Shown: positions 11,498 through 22,391 of the stretch, piece after piece
Numbering within the stretch: position 1 is the stretch's first letter
How the letters are laid out: each line of letters opens with the position of its first letter
NCBI RefSeq assembly: GCF_014529535.1
Contig: NW_023504022.1
Span: 3,158,986-3,222,985, forward strand
Length of the DNA stretch: 64,000 nucleotides
Reading direction: 5' to 3'
Origin: Bradysia coprophila
Lineage: Eukaryota > Arthropoda > Insecta > Diptera > Sciaridae
Program-made: the position numbers and the translations under genes
Notes under the pieces: model-generated
What the model was told of the DNA's origin: nothing
What the model saw: only the letters and a program-made list of their open reading frames with translations
The model's database searches: none

Positions 11498-12823
11498 CGT
11501 AAACACTATCGATGTAGTAGCCAAGGTCAGAATTCGGAACAATCTATCTGATACCTTTGAAGCCTTGGAAGGACTTAGACAAGGCGATGGACTGGCAGCT
11601 TTATTCTTCAACATTGTTCTTGAGAAGGTGATAAGAGAGAGAGCGACGTGGAAACCAGCGGTACAATCTTCAGAAAGTTGAGTCAGTTGTTAGGATATGC
11701 TGATGACCAAGACTTAATTGGACGGAACATTGACATCGTTAAAGGGACTTTCACGAAAATTGAAGACAGGTGTCCAGGCGCAAATTATGTTGCAACAGTT
11801 GAATGAGGAGTCAAACAAAGTCGGCAAGAAGAATTTGTCGAAAACGAAAATCATGATAAACATTGACGACGACAAAGACATTAAAATTGGTGATACTGTC
11901 ATTGAACGAGTCGACAGTTATGTGTACCTAGCTCATAAATTGGAGGTGGGTCTAGAAAATCAAACTGCAGAAATAAAACGTAGAATTGGTCTTGCATGGG
12001 CATCGTTCGGAAAACTCAGGCTAATTTTTAAAAGCAAAATGAACAATAGTCTGAAACCACGGCAGAGTAAAATAAACCAGGCAGGAGCGGTTCATTTTCG
12101 AAACGTCAAATAAGGGACCTAATACGGTGTCGGGGAATCTCGCACACGCGATCATAGTATGCGTCCTTTTACGACATGTAACGAAAAGTCATGACTGTGC
12201 GAGATTACCCTACCCCCCTAATACATGGGATGAAAATGAACTCAAATGAACACTGACATAAATTGAAAAATTTTATTCGCAAAATATCAAGGGCTACTAG
12301 ATTATTCAGGTCCCTAGTCAAACAAGCGCTCCTGCCTGGTTAACTTTACTCTGTCGTGCTTACATATGGAGCGGACGCGTTAACGTTAACAAAAGCTTCC
12401 GAAAATAAACTAAGAGTGGCACAAAGAGCCATGGAACGGAGTATGCTTGGAATTACGCTCAGAGATAGAATGACAAATCAATGGATTCGACAAAAAACAA
12501 AAGTCGTTGATGTCATGGAAAGAATAGCATCTCTAAAGTGGAGCTGGGCGGGACACATAGCAAGAAGGATGGACAAACGTTGGACCAAAAAGATCATGAA
12601 CTGGAGGCCACCTAAAACTCGACCTAGAAGTAGACCACCAGAGAGATGGAATAATCGAATAATGAAAATTGCAGGCGCAAATTGGCAACAAATGGCAACT
12701 AATCGTTCGGAATGGAAGAGCAGTGGACAGAAACAGGCTGAAAAAGAAGAAGAAGAAAGTGTCAACGGAGAGAACACGGAGTACTTTTTTCGTAAGTGGA
12801 AATCAAAGCTAACGCCGCGTTAA
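11498..12823 (+). mobile_element. Decayed non-LTR retrotransposon, reverse transcriptase remnant
   Basis: Translation gives the reverse-transcriptase blocks in order. A block reading FEALEGLRQGDGLAALFFNI (about 11560-11620) is followed, after a one-base frame change near 11650, by LLGYADDQDLIG carrying the catalytic YADD (11690-11720). Then comes an ERVDSYVYLAHKLE thumb-like segment (about 11907-11950), and after an insertion VLTYGADALTLTKASE (from 12356) with a basic C-terminal tail (GHIARRMDKRW). The style is that of RTE/jockey-like non-LTR elements. No endonuclease domain was found upstream. Frameshifts and the insertion at 12060-12354 show it is dead. It lies just upstream of secreted gene A. 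Confidence 0.85.
12060..12354. mobile_element. Inverted-repeat insertion inside the reverse transcriptase
   Basis: About 295 bp bounded by GGCAGAGTAAAATAAACCAG with GCAGGAGCG, and the inverse CGCTCCTGCCTGGTTAACTT with TACTCTGTC. A second inner pair is AGGGACCT and AGGTCCCT. It splits the retrotransposon between the NNSLKPR and VLTYGAD segments, and a few codons of the host appear lost. Confidence 0.75.
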
Positions 12824-13146
12824 ATCGTCCCATTCGCTCGGTTCATTTGTTCACTCACTAATTCATCTAAAATTCAAATTCTGAGGAGCAATAACTGAGT
12901 AATTCAACATAAAGTAAAATAAGTGGAGCGACTGCATGGGTTGAAAGTACCTTCTCGCCAAGCAGTGACGAATTGCAACAATTTCATATGGAAACACAAG
13001 AAAAATTTGGTTAGCATATTAATTGAAATGAATAAAAGTGTTTGCCCAGACGTTGCACATTGCGATCTTTGACAAAGGAAGAAATTAAACAGCCGACGGG
13101 TTTGTTCAGTTGGAAAAATTGAAAATTGAATTGATTAGTTGATGAG

Positions 13147-13184
13147 TATAAAAGGATTGCAAAAGGTTCCTTCATTCATCAGTT
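13147..13184 (+). promoter_or_regulatory. Core promoter of gene A
   Basis: TATAAAAG at 13147-13154 and an arthropod-type initiator TCAGTT at 13179-13184, spaced about 34 bases between the TATA start and the initiator A. The start codon follows at 13214. Confidence 0.75.
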
Positions 13185-13213
13185 TACTTGACAATCTATA
13201 ACTAGAAATAACC

Positions 13214-14061
13214 ATGAAATTCATCGTCGCTTTCTTGGCTGTACTTGCCGTTGGCGTAAGTTAATTTTCAATTTTCATAAATCGGAAAGAGCAAAAATTT
13301 ACAAATTTTCCTCTCTCTATTTTCTGTAGTCCGTAAGTGCTAACCCACTCGTGCAATTGGACGGTGTTGTTAACGGTCTGGGATGCAACTTTAAAGGCAT
13401 CATTAACGTTCTTTCATGCGCAATCAAGCAACTGGTCGGAACCGTTGCTCAAATCTTGGAACAATTAGTTTGTGCAGTCACTAAAGCTTTGAACGGCATT
13501 GTTGCTCAAATTAACTGCCTTACTGTACTCGATGGATGCGGTCTTACCGGTGTTGTTACTGGTCTTATCGGAACTATTGGATGTACTCTCAACGATGTAA
13601 TCCAACAAGTTCAATGCATCCTTGGAGATGTCACCGGCAATCTTGATGAACTTCTTTGTTCGCTCGAGGTTCTACTCAACACCCTCCTTTGCGCCGTCCA
13701 AGATCTCCTTCAAACTGTCGTTGCAGCCGTTGCCGAACTCCTCTGCAAAGTCAGCAAAGCCATTGATGAAGCTTTGGCTCAACTCCAATTTGCTATCAAG
13801 GCAGTTGTCCAAGTTATTAACGACACCCTGAAGTGTCTTCTCGAACAGCTCCAAAACAGCCCACTCGGTTGCGCTCTGGACGGACTTCTGGGACAAGTTT
13901 CCATTATTGTCGGAGATCTTTTATGCGAAGTAGCTAAACTTGCTGATGGTCTCGTTGCTAACGTACGAGTAGTTCTACGCAAACTAAACATTGAATTGCA
14001 AAAAATTCTTTGCCATCTTCAGGCGGCATTGGGCAACCTGGGGCTCGAATGCCCATGCTAA
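13214..14061 (+). CDS. Secreted cysteine-rich helical protein, family copy A
   Basis: Two exons, 13214-13255 and 13330-14061, with a 74-base GT-AG intron; 257 residues. Exon 1 encodes only the signal peptide core (MKFIVAFLAVLAVG). Exon 2 opens SVSA, a likely cleavage site near residue 18. The mature chain is Leu/Val/Ala-rich, with long amphipathic helices suited to coiled coils (for example LLQTVVAAVAELL and KAIDEALAQLQ), Gly-rich turns (LDGCGLTGVVTGLIG) and the terminus LGLECPC. It has 16 cysteines, far more than its paralogues, often where they carry Ala, Gly, Val, Tyr or Arg. AATAAA is at 14147. Function unknown. A structural secretion (silk, glue, saliva or gut lining) is inferred from signal peptide, composition, strong promoter and amplification. 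Small antisense and shifted frames here are shadows. Confidence 0.9.
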
Positions 14062-14152
14062 ATTGATGAGTTGTAGACTTCTCGTCTCGATGACCGACCG
14101 AACTTAATCGAACGTGAACGTGAAATTAGCTTTTAAGTTAGAAAATAATAAA

Positions 14153-15441
14153 ATTGCAAGAACGAAAATCCTAATTTGTTTCAATGAGAAAGGACTGCAT
14201 TCTCGAAGAGTTTACGTACACGATTCCGGTGCGGACTTGATTCAACAAGTGCGGACTAAGTTCTTGGTAAATTCCGTTGTTGAAAATGACCTTGCTGTGT
14301 CGAATTCCGTAACCGCAAAAGTCTGTGGACAATGATATCGAAATGTGAACTGAAGGACTTAGAAAGATGATGAGCTGTTACTGGGTTTGGAGACTCTAGA
14401 TAGCCAATTCATGCATATTTTTCGTTTAAGATTTGCTATCTAAGTTCATTACCTCCCCTCAGTTGTTGAACTCGTTCAACTCTATTAGAAATACTCAGTC
14501 AAAGGGGCTCAGAACGATGAACTGATTTTGGAACATCTATCAAAGAGCCAACTACGGATCGTCCGAAGCCACCAACTCGGCATGCAAATTATTCAACAAG
14601 GTTGGTCATCTATATTCGAACGAAGTAACGAAAGACATTTTCCAGCCTAACAAGCTTTAAGCGCAGTTTGAGTGCTTTCGCCCGTGTCAGCCCGGTTTTC
14701 TCAGCATCACTGGAGCTGCACCAGACTAAACCGTGCGGGAAAATGTGTATGAATTTTCATTCTCGCCTTAGAGCAATCAAAAATCCGTTTTCAATGCTAT
14801 CTGCAAAATCTGTCATTTTCGAGCTTAGCCTTCCATTGATAAACGGGTAAAAACATAATTATCACAGTAGGTTCCGTTTTACAAAAGTTGAAGTTTTCAC
14901 AAAAATACAGGAAGGAAAATATTCTGGGAATAACTTCAAGATTGTCAGCCCGATATTGTCAGTTTGAGTTTGTCTTCAACAATTGTCATCTTCGTCGAAT
15001 AAGTATCGGTTGAGAATTATCCAAGTTCACTAACAAAACATCACCGCGGACATTTAACCATCTTATACATTCATCGGTTATCGATAACGACGACAAAAAT
15101 ATTGACAAGGTCTTCATAAATTAAAATAGATGTTAAAAAAATTGAAGTACAAGATTTAAAATGAACCGATTAAAAATTAATCAATGGAAGTAATAGACCC
15201 AATAATAATACTGGTCATATACTTGCCGTCTTTAACAAGTTAATGTTGTTTTTTTCGAACATTTTTAGTTATTTCAATATTAATGTTAAGGCTTGGAACA
15301 GGTCGGGTTGATCTGAAAGCTGAAACTCACATTACGTGAGTCTGACCATAGCTGAAACGGAAAACTGACCTAATTCACTTAAACTTCTTTTGATTGCAAG
15401 TATCTATCTAAGAATCATTGAAATTCCTATTACAGAAATAT
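14153..15441. other. Gap between genes A and B
   Basis: The start is the 3' flank of A. No convincing exon. The phrase TTAAAAAAATTGAAGTACAAGATTT at about 15134 also occurs at about 6347, so a small dispersed repeat is present. Confidence 0.5.
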
Positions 15442-15534
15442 GTTACGCACAAAAAGACGAAAAATTTCTTTCTTTCAATTTTATTGTTTTCTAACACTAA
15501 GGTAATATCACGTTCAAGTCTAGATCTTTTCGAT

Positions 15535-16397
15535 TTAGCATGGGCATTCGAGTCCAAGGTTTCCCAATGCTGCCTGAAGACGGCAGAGGATTTTTTGCAA
15601 TTCAATGTTTAGCTTGCGTAGAACTACTCGTACGTTAGCAACGAGGCCATCAGCAACTTTAGCTACTTCGCGTAGAAGTTCGGCAACAATAACGGAAACT
15701 TGCCCAAGAAGTCCGTCCAGAGCGCAACCGAGTGGGCTGTTTTGGAGCTGTTCCAGAAGGCAGTTCAGGGTGTCGTTAATAACTTGGACAACTGCTTTGA
15801 GTGCCAATTGGAGTTGAGCCAAAGCTTCATCAATGGCTTTGCTCACTTTGTAGAGGAGTTCGGCAACGGCTGCAACGACAGTTTGGAGAAGATCTTGGAC
15901 GGCGCAAAGTAGGTTGTTAAGTAGAACATCGAGTGAGGCGACGAGTTCATCAAGACTGCCGGTAACATTTTCGAGGATGCATTGAACTTGTCCAATGACA
16001 TCGTTAAGTGTGACGCCAACAGTGCCGATAAGACCAGTAACAACACCGGTGAGACCGCATCCATCGAGTGCAACTAGGCCGTTGACTTGAGCAACAATGC
16101 CGTTCAAAGCAGCGCTGACAGCAGCAACAAGTTGTTCTACGATTTGAAGAACGGTTCCAACGAGATTGTTGATTGTGTTTTGAAGATTGCCAACTAGTCC
16201 ATTAAGACTACATGACAAATTGCCCAATACACCGGTAACTGATCCAAGCACAGCGCCCAAGTCCAAGCTGCCCAAAAGCGGGGTGGCACTGACGGACTAC
16301 CGAAAAAAATCTGTAAATTTTCGCTCTTTTACGGAAATTGTCAATTAAAACTTACACCAACGGCAAGTACAGCCAAGAAAGCGACGATGAATTTCAT
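15535..16397 (-). CDS. Secreted helical protein, family copy B
   Basis: Two exons on the minus strand, 16397-16356 and 16296-15535, with a 59-base intron; 267 residues. Exon 1 encodes MKFIVAFLAVLAVG, the same as gene A. The mature part begins SVSATPLLGSLDLG, has 9 cysteines and keeps the family landmarks LDGCGLTGVVTGLIG, LLCAVQDLLQTVVAAVAELL and the LGLECPC end. Possible N-glycosylation sites are NLS, NVT and NDT. The poly(A) signal is at 15480-15485 (reverse AATAAA). The only protein difference from copy C is Ile in place of Val in the segment following LLYKVSKA. It is transcribed away from C. Role unknown; probably an extracellular structural or salivary component. Confidence 0.9.
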
Positions 16398-16424
16398 GGT
16401 TACTATTGGGTACAATTCATAAAT

Positions 16425-16464
16425 CAAACTGATGAACATAACGATCTTTTGCCGGCCTTTTATT
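16425..16464 (-). promoter_or_regulatory. Core promoter of gene B
   Basis: On the minus strand an AATAAAAG TATA-like box at 16457-16464 and an ATCAGTTTG initiator at 16425-16433, the mirror image of the C promoter. Confidence 0.7.
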
Positions 16465-16756
16465 CTCCCACCAAAGTACCGATGACGACACTAGTATCGT
16501 CACTTGATCGAGTAATTGTCAATGAAGCGAAATTTGCTTTTAATTTCCGTGTTCCATCGCTAAATTATTTGCCGGTTGCAGTAAGCCTCATTAATATGGC
16601 ACGTGCATGTGTACTCGTATCGCACACGAGAACACGAGTTTAAATATTTTACGTCAACGCTTGCAGTCGCCAGTCTTAGTCATTAATTTGACCTTACGCA
16701 TGCAGTTGCAGTCGCTAGTATTTGTCATTTAATCTTTTCGAAATAGTCGTTTTGAC

Positions 16757-17190
16757 GCAAAATTGCAATTTTCTTGCCTGTTTTTCTCTCACAGGTGACG
16801 AGACCATGGTATCATTGGATAGCTAAGGTCATTTAGTTACGGGCCAACATGGGCTATGTGGGTTGTCCATGCCATCTGCAGTTAGCAACATCACTTTGAA
16901 AAATGAAGATTTTATACTGAAATAGGTTAACTTTAACTATAGAGGATGCTGTAGCTTTGCTAAAATAACTTCGTCACCCATGGGAGAAAAACAGGTAAGA
17001 AAATTGCAATTTTCAGATTTCGTTCACCTTCCATTGACGACACAGAGACCGGAAAATTTTTTGAAAGTGGTTTTGGATTCTAGGGCTCACTTCGTGTCTA
17101 GGCACTTAAAAATGTTTCCTCTAAAAAATCGGTCCGATTTCGGTAGGCTGTTTTTCAAAAGAATTGCACAAATATCGAAATCCGACAAAA
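16757..17190. repeat. Spacer of the B/C palindrome with a nested inverted element
   Basis: Terminal blocks AAAATTGCAATTTTCTTGCC (from about 16759) and its inverse (to about 17011), with the shared phrase CCTGTTTTTCTC, form a second, more diverged inverted repeat. Bases 17015-17183 are present only on the C side. They resemble a module in the 45.5-46.5 kb fold-back element (shared phrases TTTTTTGAAAGTGGT and TTTCGGTAGGCTGTTTTTCA). Confidence 0.7.
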
Positions 17191-17475
17191 CGACTATTTC
17201 GAAAAGATTAAATGACAAATACTAGCGACTGCAACTGCATGCGTAAGGTCAAATTAATGACTAAGACTGGCGACTGCAAGCGTTGACGTAAAATATTTAA
17301 ACTCGTGTTCTCGTGTGCGATACGAGTACACATGCACGTGCCATATTAATGAGGCTTACTGCAACCGGCAAATAATTTAGCGATGGAACACGGAAATTAA
17401 AAGCAAATTTCGCTTCATTGACAATTACTCGATCAAGTGACGATACTAGTGTCGTCATCGGTACTTTGGTGGGAG

Positions 17476-17513
17476 AATAAAAGGCCGGCAAAAGATCGTT
17501 ATGTTCATCAGTT
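17476..17513 (+). promoter_or_regulatory. Core promoter of gene C
   Basis: AATAAAAG at 17476-17483 and initiator TCAGTT at 17508-17513, about 30 bases before the ATG. Confidence 0.75.
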
Positions 17514-17542
17514 TGATTTATGAATTGTACCCAATAGTAACC

Positions 17543-18405
17543 ATGAAATTCATCGTCGCTTTCTTGGCTGTACTTGCCGTTGGTGTAAGTTTTAATTGAC
17601 AATTTCCGTAAAAGAGCGAAAATTTACAGATTTTTTTCGGTAGTCCGTCAGTGCCACCCCGCTTTTGGGCAGCTTGGACTTGGGCGCTGTGCTTGGATCA
17701 GTTACCGGTGTATTGGGCAATTTGTCATGTAGTCTTAATGGACTAGTTGGCAATCTTCAAAACACAATCAACAATCTCGTTGGAACCGTTCTTCAAATCG
17801 TAGAACAACTTGTTGCTGCTGTCAGCGCTGCTTTGAACGGCATTGTTGCTCAAGTCAACGGCCTAGTTGCACTCGATGGATGCGGTCTCACCGGTGTTGT
17901 TACTGGTCTTATCGGCACTGTTGGCGTCACACTTAACGATGTCATTGGACAAGTTCAATGCATCCTCGAAAATGTTACCGGCAGTCTTGATGAACTCGTC
18001 GCCTCACTCGATGTTCTACTGAACAACCTACTTTGCGCCGTCCAAGATCTTCTCCAAACTGTCGTTGCAGCCGTTGCCGAACTCCTCTACAAAGTGAGCA
18101 AAGCCGTTGATGAAGCTTTGGCTCAACTCCAATTGGCACTCAAAGCAGTTGTCCAAGTTATTAACGACACCCTGAACTGCCTTCTGGAACAGCTCCAAAA
18201 CAGCCCACTCGGTTGCGCTCTGGACGGACTTCTTGGGCAAGTTTCCGTTATTGTTGCCGAACTTCTACGCGAAGTAGCTAAAGTTGCTGATGGCCTCGTT
18301 GCTAACGTACGAGTAGTTCTACGCAAGCTAAACATTGAATTGCAAAAAATCCTCTGCCGTCTTCAGGCAGCATTGGGAAACCTTGGACTCGAATGCCCAT
18401 GCTAA
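17543..18405 (+). CDS. Secreted helical protein, family copy C
   Basis: Exons 17543-17584 and 17644-18405, 59-base intron; 267 residues. Signal peptide exon MKFIVAFLAVLAVG, then SVSATPLLG. Nine cysteines, long Leu/Val/Ala amphipathic helices, and the family C-terminus LGLECPC. It is identical to B except for one Val/Ile change, and the intron is identical base for base as far as I can read. AATAAA is at 18455-18460. Head-to-head with B, with about 1.15 kb between start codons. Such conservation of silent and intronic positions points to recent duplication or continuing gene conversion between palindrome arms. Function not recognised; a structural secretion is inferred. Confidence 0.9.
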
Positions 18406-18704
18406 ATCGAAAAGATCTAGACTTGAACGTGATATTACCTTAGTGTTAGAAAACAATAAAATTGAAAGAAAGAAATTTTTCGTCTTTTTTTGTGTATAAC
18501 GAATGTGGTGACCGGATACGCGTATCTATCTCGCAACTTGTGACATTTAAGTTTTGAGTTGAGATCTTTGAACAGCACAGCACATTCATCGCGATATGAA
18601 CGGCATCAGCATGAATTTGTCTTTAAATCGAAAATGGAAACATATTTGTACATCCACATCAGAATGGATCACCGAAATATTCAATACATGACTAGGGATC
18701 AAGA

Positions 18705-18875
18705 GATGAAAAGTAGACTTTTCATGTGAATTTTGTAGATCCGAGGCGAAGCCGAGGTCAATAAACACACGAAAACGAAACTTTTCACTTTTATCCCGAG
18801 TTATGTAATGGATTTTACATGCAAAGGGCTTCGAAAGTAGTGCTTCAAACATGAAAAGTACGGTTTTCGGCGCAT
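18705..18875 (+). repeat. Dispersed repeat around GAGGCGAAGCCGAG, copy 2
   Basis: Matches 3490-3680, including CACACGAAAACG, TTTATCCCGAGTTATGTAAT and GAAAAGTACGGTTTTCGG. The remainder of 18502-19313 shows no gene. Confidence 0.75.
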
Positions 18876-19313
18876 AATGAACCTGAAAATTTGAAATATT
18901 TCATCAAAGAAGGAGACATCAGGCGTCCAATTCACATTTTATCCCGGGAAGGTTCTGTTCAAGGGCTCAAACAATTAGAAACATATATTAAAATAGCCCC
19001 TGATGTTATTCAACCAGAACCTTAACAGTTGATGAGAAGGCATTTAAAGGGTTGTAATTGCAAGAAATAATGCTGACTGCAGAATTAAATGGAGAATTCT
19101 TTCATTACTTTTATGGAACTGCTCTGATTACTCTGGGTAGAGTACAGATATCGGTTCTAGTTTTCTTCAAAGCAGTTTTATAATTGAATGGTTATTCTAA
19201 TACCACGTCAAATGGGGCTCGTAGTCAAAGCAGGTTCGTTCTTTTTGACCCTATGGCGGTTTCACCACTCCAGCAACGAGCTGGAGCAGTCCTATTTCAA
19301 TCCATCAATTCAC

Positions 19314-20035
19314 CTAACTCCGAGCATATTCCACTTGAATATCACGAGATATTCCCGGCAATTTCACCGTCATCAAGTGTTTTTTTGCTTCTGTGCTGTC
19401 CTCAACACTTTTGAACTCTACGAACACCATGTCCGATCGATTTGGCACGTGGCGAATCTCGTTGAATCCAGGCAAATGCGTGAACATCTAGAGAGAGGAA
19501 AAATATTTAATATGGGAAATAGTTAAAGGAAAAGTGGATAGAGTGTACTGCGGACAACTCGGATGGTGTCATGTGTTTCGGAAGTCGACGAACATACAAC
19601 GCGTTGCTCGCTTCCGGTTCCGGTCGCGACAATGAAACGACCGTTTCGGCCGGTGAATTTGATTTCTTCTTCTTCGTTTGCTTAGCTTCGTTCCGTAAGC
19701 TTTCATTTTTAGCGAATCCAATTCGAATTGGATTGCCGTACACGTGTTGGAAGCCTATTATCAAAATATCAAATAAAGATTACTTAGTGTCGCAATGAAC
19801 AATGTAATGCTTTTACTTTGCAATTGAGTTTTCGCAGTAATTGCGTGCTTCAATTGTTCAAAGCACACAAATGCCTGCGATCGCAAATGTCTCTTGTTCG
19901 AGGTATATACGTCATACAGTGGACCGTACGACCTGAACACTGCTATCAATCTATCTTTCTCAAATCTGCCTTCGGAACATTGGTCGGCAAATTGCCGATG
20001 AATAACGTTTTGTTTGGTGGGTAAACCATTTTCAT
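19314..20035 (-). CDS. Diverged U1A/U2B''-like (SNF) two-RRM protein with one frameshift
   Basis: Three minus-strand exons: 20035-19817, 19754-19549 and 19487-19314 (TAG at 19314-19316). Introns are 62 and 61 bases, and phases agree across both junctions. RRM1 starts MKMVYPPNKTLFIGNLPT (RNP2-like LFIGNL), then FRSYGPLYDVY, SQAFVCFEQL (RNP1-like) and GNPIRIGFAKNES. A Lys-rich linker follows. RRM2 has ALYVRRLPKHMTPSEL, then across the intron MFTHLPGFNEIRHVPNRSDM, VFVEF and IQVEYARS. The block PGF-EIR-VPNR-D-FVEF is characteristic of the second RRM of U1A/SNF, which binds U1/U2 snRNA. One base is missing in exon 1 after residue KADL (about 19970), giving an early stop. Either this is a pseudogene or an assembly error in a T-run. 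Retained introns argue against a processed copy. Confidence 0.75.
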
Positions 20036-20091
20036 CTATAATGAGAAAATTTACTTGCTTCTTGAGTCGAAATAGTTATTTATGACATCAA

Positions 20092-20184
20092 GTGCGAAGT
20101 ACTTTATTAGGCTCTAGATGTGTAATTATGACACGAGGCCGTGTGTCATAATACACATCGTGAGCCTAATCAAGTACTTCGCAC
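20092..20184. repeat. Short fold-back element
   Basis: GTGCGAAGTACTTTATTAGG pairs with CCTAATCAAGTACTTCGCAC around an inner ATGTGTAATTATGACAC/GTGTCATAATACACAT hairpin. It lies just upstream of the SNF-like gene start. Confidence 0.8.
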
Positions 20185-20354
20185 CGAGATTCATACACAA
20201 CGTTTTATGCAACAGAGCGATCTATAGTTCGCAGTTTTCGAACATTCGCTTGAAGACTGAAAATCGACTGATTTCGACACGAATTATACGATCGAAAAGT
20301 TCAATTTTTCTGTACTTCTCAAATAGAGGTATTTGCGGCCAAGAACAATTGTAA

Positions 20355-21890
20355 TGAGCGTCATATGGATATTTATTACGCGCGAAATTTTTTAAAACGA
20401 AATTTTTTCGACGTTTTATTTACTTTGTATGAAGTTTGAAACTAAATGTACTAGGTAATAGCAAATGCGTAGAGTTGATTTAGGCAGGATAACAAAATGA
20501 GCGAAAATCGAGGTCGAAACAGTTCCTTTTTCTTATATTTTGCTTCACGCAATTCATGGGAGGGAAGAGAGTTTACTTCTCTGTTTGTTTTCGTTTAAGT
20601 TTTAGCGGTTTATCTGTAGGAAGTTGGAAAAGTTTTTAGTGATTTCAAACGCACTGAAAAAGGACGCAACGTTTTGATCTACACAGGATCATCAGTAAAC
20701 AATAAATTCGAGCAATTTGGTTTTACTCTGCTCGAATAAATTTGTAAAAAAAGAATTTGTTTTTTTTTGTCTCTACTGGTGTCCCAATAAATTTGTAAAA
20801 GGAGAATTTGTTTTGGTTATCTGAGACTAGCCCTATTGTTGCTTTTGGTACGTTGCGAAATTTGTAACGTACAATCTAGCACACACTCACACTACAATCT
20901 AGCGCTTCGTTTTTGATTGTTTTTATTTTGTAAATATGTTTATAGGTCAAAATTTATTTGTAAGATTAGAGTAGAAAATTGAGACATGCGTCTTCGCCTA
21001 CAAGCCCGCTTTTACCAAAAATTACCCTCGATCATATCTGATTCAATCTTTCATCAAAACAATCTGAGAAAATTTTTCTTTCTTTAAGAGGCATCGATGC
21101 TTAGCTAAAATTGTAGCCTACGTTTGCGTGTCTCGTATTTCATTTTTGTTTATATCTTTTCATCAGAATCTTTTTTGGAAAAATTAAAACCGCAATAACG
21201 ACCACGAATGTATTAGCTTTGAATAAAACTTAATTTTTGAAAAAGGATTCCGGTAGAAATAGATCATCAAGAGTAAACTAAAATCAAGTGTTTAAAAAAC
21301 GCCCAAATATATGCTTCGTGTATATGCCGCAGGGGATGTAAGACATTTTTGAGATACATGAAAAAAACATGAATTCTGATTAAGGTTTTTTTATAGAGAC
21401 TTCATTATAGAGATTTCAATTTAGATCTAAAAAGTGTCGTTAGATCAGCAAGTAAAGTGTCTTGACGATTCTTATTATCATTATAGTGTTTCTTGTGTGG
21501 TGTATTTTTCGAACTGTGTTCTACATCATTTTTCCTCTTTTACTATCCGTAACAATAAAGTATACTTTCAACTTCTACACTGACGAATACAGTATACGAA
21601 GGATTTCAGTGTTATTATAGGAAGATCGCGCAGCGAATGTTTTTTTTGCCCACATCCCAAGAATTTTCATGCAAAGTATGTAGTATGAAATTTCTGTTCG
21701 CATATTCCTAGACTTCGGAGGAATTTGCTTCTGTTATGACTGAAACTACAACGTCATACAAAATAAATAGAACGTCGATAAGAGATCAAATATCTATCAC
21801 CTTAAATACATAAAAATAAAAATAAAAGAAAAATTCCAAAAAAATTTCGTTTTCAAAAATTTTGCGCGTAATAAATATCCATATCATTGT
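20355..21890. mobile_element. Large element with short inverted ends, related to the 23285 insertion
   Basis: ATATGGATATTTATTACGCG near 20370 is repeated in reverse at about 21865-21885 (CGCGTAATAAATATCCATAT), with flanking AAAACGAAATTTTTT. The same end motif (ATGGATTTTTATTGTGCGCG) forms part of the arms of the 414-bp element at 23285. The interior contains an inverse copy of the module seen at 30862-31325 (20510-20865) and no coding sequence I recognise. Confidence 0.5.
20510..20865 (-). repeat. Dispersed module, inverse copy
   Basis: In reverse it reads CAACAATAGGGCTA, then GATCCTGTGTAGATCAAAAC, GTTGCGTCC, CTCTTCCCTCCCATG and CTGTTTCGACCTC, in the same order as 30862-31240. A shorter copy is at 49462-49700. 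Confidence 0.75.
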
Positions 21891-22157
21891 ATAAACGACG
21901 TGTAAAAATCATTCAACTTTTGCCTGGTAGAGAGCTTTTGACAAATGACATAGAAGAGTTTTATCAAAACATGCTTTAGCGTGCGTGTGAGTGAAACGCA
22001 ACTCTCAACGTTGGAAGAGTGCGCATAGGCTTAGCACGTGTTGATAAAACATCTTGTTGCTAACTTGTGCCTAAACTGGAATTTTGCGCATACGATATTT
22101 TTCACATCTATTGCGCAAAATTTTCATTTTAGGCACGTGTTAGCAAAACAGCTATTA

Positions 22158-22391
22158 AGTATAGTTTCCACTTAAAAAGAGCACTCCGTTTAGCCTCCGT
22201 TTAGCCTCCGTTTACATGACAGTTGTAAAATAGAACAAAGGAACTGTCACGTAAACGGAGTAAAAAATTGAAATAAATTCAATTTCCACTCCGTTTGCGT
22301 GACAGTTCTTTTGTTCTATTTTACAACTGTCATGTAAACGGAGGCTAAACGGAGGCTAAACGGAGTGCTCTTTTTAAGTGGAAACTATACT
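22158..22391. mobile_element. Harbinger-like MITE (TWA target site), copy 2
   Basis: Same family as 3158-3371. Target duplication TTA at 22155-22157 and 22392-22394. It is 20 bases longer because a short GCCTCCGTTTA block is doubled in each arm. Symmetric doubling in both arms suggests arm-to-arm correction. Confidence 0.85.

Larger units (their letters stand above)
15442..16757. repeat. Left arm of the B/C palindrome
   Basis: About 1.3 kb that is repeated in inverted orientation at 17184-18501. It includes all of gene B, its intron, promoter and 3' end. Introns are identical in the two arms, and the proteins differ at one residue. Confidence 0.9.
17184..18501. repeat. Right arm of the B/C palindrome
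   Basis: Inverted near-identical copy of 15442-16757. Similarity stops shortly after the poly(A) region, near GTGTATAACG. Confidence 0.9.

Noticed and set aside
13622..13991. Additional ORFs inside genes A-F on both strands
   Set aside because: They repeat identically in every paralogue in the same relative position and are shadows of exon 2 in other frames.
16338..16643. 101-codon ORF antisense to the B promoter and signal exon, mirrored at 17297-17602
   Set aside because: It overlaps the promoter and exon 1 of B (and C) on the opposite strand and is duplicated only because the palindrome is; no independent gene signals.
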